Positions 7,184 through 10,945 of a DNA stretch of 10,945 nt are shown piece by piece. Where the stretch lies: contig DATHHS010000119.1 in assembly GCA_035317085.1 (NCBI GenBank), positions 1 to 10,945 of the forward strand. The letters are read 5' to 3'. Origin of the DNA: VBDM01 sp035317085 (GTDB taxonomy: Bacteria > Pseudomonadota > Gammaproteobacteria > Burkholderiales > SG8-39). Position 1 is the stretch's first letter; every line of letters starts with the position of its first letter. The notes beneath the pieces are model-generated. The model had not been told where the DNA came from. It saw nothing but the letters and a program-made list of their open reading frames with translations, and did not search any database. Both the position numbers and the translations under genes were made by a program.

Positions 7184-7198
7184 GCGGCATTGTAACGC

Positions 7199-7259
7199 CC
7201 CTCACCCCATCCCTCTCCCGCAAGCGGGAGAGGGTGCGAGCGTAGCGAGCGGGTGAGGG
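7199..7259. repeat. REP-like interspersed hairpin repeat
   Basis: CCCTCTCCCG (7211-7220), loop CAAG, CGGGAGAGGG (7225-7234) is a perfect 10-bp hairpin. It is flanked by a second pair, CCCTCACCC (7199-7207) and GGGTGAGGG (7251-7259), giving a nested double hairpin. I recognise this from memory as a common intergenic REP/BIME-type repeat in beta- and gammaproteobacteria. It lies between the ABC permease stop and the rmuC start. No T-run follows on either strand, so it is not a standard terminator, although such structures can stabilise upstream mRNA or slow read-through. Confidence 0.8.
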
Positions 7260-7340
7260 TTTGAGCGCAGCGAGCGGGTGAGGGTTTGAACGCAGCGAGC
7301 GGGTGAGGGTTTGAGCGCAGCGAGCGGGTGAGGGTTTGAA
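7245..7340. repeat. 25-bp tandem repeat, about 3.8 copies
   Basis: Four units start at 7245, 7270, 7295 and 7320. Each has the 20-base core GCGAGCGGGTGAGGGTTTGA, followed by RCGCA in the first three; the last ends after the core. The only difference between full units is G or A at core-plus-one, and it alternates G, A, G. Every unit carries GGGTGAGGG, the outer arm of the adjoining REP-like hairpin, so the array looks like local amplification of that arm. It ends two bases after the permease stop codon, so with the hairpin it makes up nearly all of the 159-bp gap. Confidence 0.93.
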
Positions 7341-7342
7341 AT

Positions 7343-9829
7343 TCACTGCGCTTCCCGCAGCGCCGCCATCGGCGGGCGGCTCAAGGCCGCGCGGGCGCCC
7401 ACCCAGGCGTTCAGCACCACGCAAGCAAGGCCGAGCGCGGGGCCGGCCAGCCAGATCCAGCCGTTCCAGATGAAATCCAGCTGGAACACGCGCGTGGCGA
7501 GCGTCCAGCCGATCGCGGTCGCGCCGAACGAGCCGAGCAAGCCGGCGATCGCGCCGAGCACCGCGAACTCGGCGCGCTGCGCCGCCAGAATCTGCGCGCG
7601 GCTCGCCCCCAGCGCGCGCATGACCGCGGCCTCGTGCGTGCGCTCGTCCTGGGTCGCGAGCAGCGCCGCGTAGAGCACCAGCACCCCCGCGGCGAGCGCG
7701 AACAGGAACACTAGCTGCACCGCGCCGATCAGCTGATCCATCACGAACTGCAACTGCCGCAGGACCACGCTCACGTCGATCACGGTGAGGTTGGGAAATG
7801 CCTGCGACAGGCGCGAGGTCAGGAGAGCGTCGCCCGCAGGCGCATGAAAGCTCGCCACGTAGCTCGCCGGAAAGCCCTCGAGCATCGAAGGCGTCGTGAT
7901 GAAGAAGAAATTCGGGCGCATCGAGTCCCACTCGAGCTTGCGCACGCTCGTGATCGGCGCCGAGAAGCTGCGGCCGTCCGAGACGAATTCGAGCGTGTCG
8001 CCCCTGCGGATGCCGAAGCGCTCCGCGATCCAGTACTCCACCGAGATCGCGCCGCGCGCGAGATCGTCCGGGCCGAACCAGGCACCCTCCGCGATCTTGT
8101 TGTCGACCGGCAACGAGGACAGATACGTCAGGTTGAATTCGCGTTCGATCTGCCGCTTCGCGCGTTCCTCCGAAAAATCCTCCGCGCTCACCTGCTTTCC
8201 GTTGATCGCGGTGAGGCGCGCGCGCACCATGGGGAAGGTCTGCGGCCGCTTCACGCCGGCGCGCTCGAGAAATTCGTCGAGAGGCTGACGCTGCTCGGGC
8301 TGGATGTTGACGAGGAACCTGTCGGGCGCGTCCGGCGGGAGCCGCCCGCGCCAGGAGTCGAGCAGGTCGACGCGGATCAGGGTGAGGATGAGGATCGCGG
8401 TAAGCCCCACGGCGATCGCCACGATCTGAACCGCATTGGCGCGCGGGCGGCGCAGGAGGTTCGCGAGGCCGTAGCGCCAGGAAACATTGCCGGCCCGGCC
8501 GAAGCGGCCGATCAGCCGCAGCGCGCCGTAGGCGATCGCCGCGAAAATGCCGAAGGCCGCCGCGAAGCCGCCGAACACGTAGCCCGCGAGCCTCAACTCG
8601 CCCGCCTGCCAGAACAGCAGTCCGAACACCGCGGCCAATCCCACTATATATACAGCGAGCGCGCCTTGCCTCGGTGGACCGACGTCGCGCCGGATCACGC
8701 GCAACGCCGGAACGTCCTTCAACTGGAGGAGCGGCGGCAGCGCAAAGCCGAGCAGGAGCACCAGTCCCGTCGCCGCGCCCTGCAGCACGGGCATCGGACC
8801 GGGCGGCGGCAAGGTACCCGGAATAAGGGCCGCAAGCCACCAGGCGACCAGGGCCTGTACGAGAAATCCCAGAACGCAACCCGCGACCGACGCCGCGAGC
8901 GCGAGCAGCAGAAACTCCCAGGCGAACAGTGCGAAGAGCTGCGACTGCGTCGCGCCCAGGCAGCGCATCACCGCGTAACCGTCGAGGTGCCGCTCGGTGT
9001 AGCGCCGCGTGCCGAGCGCGATCGCCACCGCGGACAGGACGACCGCGAGCATCGCGGTGAGCCCGAGGAAGTTTTGGGCGCGGTCCAGTCCCGCGCGCAC
9101 TTCGGGCCGCGCGTTCTCCAGGCTGTCGATGCGCTCGCCCCGGCCGAGGCGGGATTTCGCCCATTGCTCGAAGCCCTGAACGGCTTCGCGCCCGCCCGCG
9201 GCGAACAGCTGATAGCCGATGCGGCTTCCGGGCTGCACCAGGCCCGTGGCGGGTAGATCCTCGAGCCGCATCATCAGGCGCGGCGCGAAGTTCATGAAGG
9301 ACACGCCGCGATCGGGCTCGAGCGTCAGCACCGCGCCGACGCGAAAATGCGTGCTGCCGAGCTCGACCGTATCGCCCGGACGGACTTTGAGCGCCGCCAT
9401 CATCCGCTCGTCCAGCCACAGCACGCCGCGCTCGGGAATCGCCCCGGTCTCCGCGTCGGGGATATTGAGTCCGGAGGCGATGCGCAATTTTCCGCGCAAG
9501 GGATAGCCCGGCGTCACCGCCTTGACCGCGGCGAGCTGTGCCTCGTTCCCCGCGCGCACCATGCTGACAAAGGTCATGCTCTCGGCGTGCGCGAGGCCGC
9601 GCCGCGCGATTTCGTCGCGAAATTCCGCAGCCCAGGCGTGGTCCGCGCTCATCAGTACGTCGGCGCCGAGCACCTGGTGCGCTTCGCGCGTGAGCGCCTG
9701 CCGCACGCGATCGCCGAAGAAAGCGACGCTGGCCACGCTTCCGACGGCCAGCACCAGGGCGAGCGCCAGCACGCGCAGCTCGCCCGCGCGCCAGTCGCGC
9801 AGGAGCATCCGCAGGGCGAGACGCCGCAT
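7343..9829 (-). CDS. ybbP: ABC transporter permease, YbbP/FtsX-like
   Basis: Large inner-membrane subunit (828 residues) of a MacB/LolC-superfamily ABC machine of the YbbAP type, which usually drives mechanical or lipid-extraction work from the membrane rather than classic import. About ten membrane segments are visible: 18-37, 255-274, 298-327, 350-368, 390-407, 412-436, 467-486, 700-724, 755-780 and 790-812. Two FtsX-like units (about 255-375 and 705-820) each follow a periplasmic domain (about 38-250 and 490-695). Both FtsX units carry the coupling-loop pattern: RRYTERHLDGYAVMRCLGATQSQ (275-297) and QDERTHEAAVMRALGASRAQI (727-747). The end (MAALREAQ) is the usual YbbP/FtsX style. The ATPase gene stops six bases before this ATG, so the two form an operon with probable coupling. 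In E. coli the same pair lies divergent from tesA, as here. The exact substrate is unsettled. Confidence 0.93.
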   Translation of the reverse strand: MRRLALRMLLRDWRAGELRVLALALVLAVGSVASVAFFGDRVRQALTREAHQVLGADVLMSADHAWAAEFRDEIARRGLAHAESMTFVSMVRAGNEAQLAAVKAVTPGYPLRGKLRIASGLNIPDAETGAIPERGVLWLDERMMAALKVRPGDTVELGSTHFRVGAVLTLEPDRGVSFMNFAPRLMMRLEDLPATGLVQPGSRIGYQLFAAGGREAVQGFEQWAKSRLGRGERIDSLENARPEVRAGLDRAQNFLGLTAMLAVVLSAVAIALGTRRYTERHLDGYAVMRCLGATQSQLFALFAWEFLLLALAASVAGCVLGFLVQALVAWWLAALIPGTLPPPGPMPVLQGAATGLVLLLGFALPPLLQLKDVPALRVIRRDVGPPRQGALAVYIVGLAAVFGLLFWQAGELRLAGYVFGGFAAAFGIFAAIAYGALRLIGRFGRAGNVSWRYGLANLLRRPRANAVQIVAIAVGLTAILILTLIRVDLLDSWRGRLPPDAPDRFLVNIQPEQRQPLDEFLERAGVKRPQTFPMVRARLTAINGKQVSAEDFSEERAKRQIEREFNLTYLSSLPVDNKIAEGAWFGPDDLARGAISVEYWIAERFGIRRGDTLEFVSDGRSFSAPITSVRKLEWDSMRPNFFFITTPSMLEGFPASYVASFHAPAGDALLTSRLSQAFPNLTVIDVSVVLRQLQFVMDQLIGAVQLVFLFALAAGVLVLYAALLATQDERTHEAAVMRALGASRAQILAAQRAEFAVLGAIAGLLGSFGATAIGWTLATRVFQLDFIWNGWIWLAGPALGLACVVLNAWVGARAALSRPPMAALREAQ

Positions 9830-9835
9830 CGCCGA

Positions 9836-10540
9836 TCAGCCCGCGCCGTCGATCCGGCCGGCGACCAGCCGGATTTTTCGACCGCAGCGGCCGGCGATCG
9901 CATCGTCGTGGGTGACCAGCACGAGCGTGGTGCGCGCTTGAGCGTTGAGCTCGAACATCAGGTCGATGACCGCGGCGCCGGTCGCGGCGTCGAGGTTTCC
10001 GGTGGGCTCGTCCGCGAGAAGGAGTTTCGGCTGCGTGACGAAGGCGCGGGCCAGGGCCACGCGCTGCTGTTCGCCGCCTGAGAGCGTCTTCGGATAATGC
10101 CGCAGTCGTTCGGCGAGACCGACGCGCTCGAGCATTTTCGCCGCCCGGTCCGCTGCGCCCGCTTCGCCTTTGAGCTCGAGAGGCAGCATCACGTTCTCCA
10201 GCGCATTCAGCGCCGGGAGCAACTGGAAGGACTGGAATACGAAACCGAGCAGCTTCGCGCGCAGCATCGCCCGGCCGTCTTCGTCCAGGCCGAAGAGATC
10301 CGCCCCGTCGAGCCGTACCGCGCCGGCGCTCGGCGTATCCAGGCCGGCGAGCAGGCCGAGGAGCGTGGATTTGCCGGACCCCGAGGCGCCGACGACCGCA
10401 AGCGCCTCGCCGCGCATGACCTCGAGCGAAATGTCCTGCAGAATGACGAGTTCGCTGGCCCCCGGCGCGCCGTTCGCGTTCAAGGGAACGACTTTCGAGA
10501 GCCCGGTGGCCTGGATGATGGATTGGGGGGAATCAGGCAT
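9836..10540 (-). CDS. ybbA: ABC transporter ATP-binding protein, YbbA-like
   Basis: Cytoplasmic ATPase partner of the adjoining permease, LolD/MacB-type. With the ATG at 10540 it has 234 residues and all motifs: Walker A GASGSGKST (51-59), Q-loop Q103 (FVFQSFQLLP), signature LSGGEQQ (153-159), Walker B LLLADEP (173-179, E178) and H-loop H211 (VTHDD). The frame is open to another ATG at 10603, but the 21 extra residues would overlap 65 bases of tesA including its signal peptide, and the family normally begins at about IIQATGLSKVV (residue 9 onward here). No strong ribosome site precedes 10540. The start codon shares CATG (10538-10541) with the tesA start on the other strand, so its promoter must lie within the tesA coding sequence. 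Confidence 0.93.
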   Translation of the reverse strand: MPDSPQSIIQATGLSKVVPLNANGAPGASELVILQDISLEVMRGEALAVVGASGSGKSTLLGLLAGLDTPSAGAVRLDGADLFGLDEDGRAMLRAKLLGFVFQSFQLLPALNALENVMLPLELKGEAGAADRAAKMLERVGLAERLRHYPKTLSGGEQQRVALARAFVTQPKLLLADEPTGNLDAATGAAVIDLMFELNAQARTTLVLVTHDDAIAGRCGRKIRLVAGRIDGAG

Positions 10541-10945
10541 GAAATCGATTCTGTTCGCCGTCCTGCTCGCCGGCGGCAGCGCCGCGCTCGCCGCGCCGAC
10601 CATCCTGGTGTATGGGGACAGCCTCTCGTCCGCCTACGGAATTCCCCAGAGCGCGGGCTGGGTGGCTCTGCTGGGCGAGCGGCTCAAGCAAAGAAAATCA
10701 AATTATACCGTGGCCAATGCCAGCATCAGCGGTGAAACCTCGGCCGGCGGCGCCGCGCGCATCGAGGGAACGCTCGCCAGGACGAAGCCGGCTATCGTCG
10801 TCGTCGAGCTCGGCGCGAACGACGGCCTGCGGGGGTTGCCGATCGTTCGGATGAAGGCCAACCTCGCGTCCATCGTCCAGGCGGCGAAGCGGCAGGGCGC
10901 GCGCGTGATAATCGTCGGCATGCAGCTTCCGCCGAACTACGGCGT
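10539..10945 (+). CDS. tesA: Arylesterase / lysophospholipase TesA, GDSL family (3' partial)
   Basis: Periplasmic SGNH hydrolase acting on acyl-CoA, lysophospholipid and aryl ester substrates in E. coli. About 135 codons are in the window. A signal peptide (1-18) ends ALA before APTILV. Catalytic blocks present are GDSLSSAYG with nucleophile S28, SGETSAGG with oxyanion glycine G65, and GANDGLRG with N94. The final Asp-His pair (block V) would lie past the window end. The ATG at 10539 is preceded by GGGGGG eight bases away, a good ribosome site, and yields the signal peptide, so the start is firm. That leader lies inside the 5' end of the divergent ATPase gene. Co-location with ybbA-ybbP matches E. 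coli and suggests that TesA works with that transporter on lipophilic compounds (inference). Confidence 0.95.
   Translation, partial: MKSILFAVLLAGGSAALAAPTILVYGDSLSSAYGIPQSAGWVALLGERLKQRKSNYTVANASISGETSAGGAARIEGTLARTKPAIVVVELGANDGLRGLPIVRMKANLASIVQAAKRQGARVIIVGMQLPPNYG

Noticed and set aside
5132..7195. 687-codon plus-strand open frame opposite the lactonase-like gene and rmuC
   Set aside because: It spans two well-supported minus-strand genes and the gap between them. The translation is rich in H, R, A, D and L with no recognisable domain, as expected of a GC-rich antisense shadow.
7211..7234. Hairpin considered as an intrinsic terminator for the permease gene
   Set aside because: The stem is perfect but no T-run follows it on either strand, and its sequence matches a widespread repeat type, so it is listed as a repeat.
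7245..7340. Tandem 25-bp units considered as a CRISPR array
   Set aside because: The units are contiguous with no unique spacers and there are no cas genes.
7844..9256. 470-codon plus-strand open frame inside the permease gene
   Set aside because: Antisense shadow; highly charged low-complexity translation and no ribosome site noted.
7176..9419. 747-codon minus-strand open frame overlapping the ABC permease
   Set aside because: Same strand but another frame of a clear 828-residue permease. The product is arginine/alanine/glycine-rich, has no membrane segments, and runs through the tandem repeat.

Overview
The window looks like ordinary chromosomal DNA from a GC-rich proteobacterium. Gene content (7TM-type sensor kinase, AzlCD, RmuC, the YbbA-YbbP/TesA block) and a CCCTCTCCCGCAAGCGGGAG-type interspersed hairpin repeat suggest a betaproteobacterium; that placement is inference, since no rRNA or marker gene is present. 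No phage, IS element, CRISPR array, tRNA or rRNA was seen. I found no convincing new multi-gene system.

Layout. (1) 1-1721, plus strand: 3' part of a membrane sensor histidine kinase of the 7TM extracellular-sensor type with a NarL-family (HisKA_3) kinase core; its start lies before the window. (2) 1729-2773, minus: azlC-azlD, a two-subunit branched-chain amino acid exporter, meeting the kinase tail to tail with 7 bp between. (3) 2774-3071: a divergent intergenic region with possible promoters and an 8-bp inverted repeat. (4) 3072-4073, plus: a proline-rich-linker lipoprotein with a DUF1565/right-handed beta-helix domain, closed by a strong hairpin terminator (4097-4130) shared with the convergent gene. 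(5) 4147-5944, minus: two neighbouring but dissimilar exported metallo-beta-lactamase-fold hydrolases, one with a cleavable signal peptide and one lipoprotein resembling AHL lactonases. (6) 6047-7183, minus: rmuC. (7) 7184-7342: an intergenic gap made almost entirely of a REP-like hairpin followed by four tandem 25-bp units. (8) 7343-10540, minus: ABC permease (YbbP-like) and ATPase (YbbA-like). (9) 10539-end, plus: start of tesA, a GDSL esterase/lysophospholipase, whose ATG overlaps the start codon of the divergent ATPase gene.

How they work together. The clearest functional unit is tesA with ybbA-ybbP: a periplasmic lipid/ester hydrolase next to a MacB/FtsX-like ABC machine, the same divergent arrangement as in Escherichia coli. 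AzlC and AzlD form one transporter. The two MBL genes are probably one transcript (31 bp apart). Everything from ybbA down to the first MBL gene is on the minus strand, so read-through is possible, but the repeat element and a 102-bp gap interrupt it.
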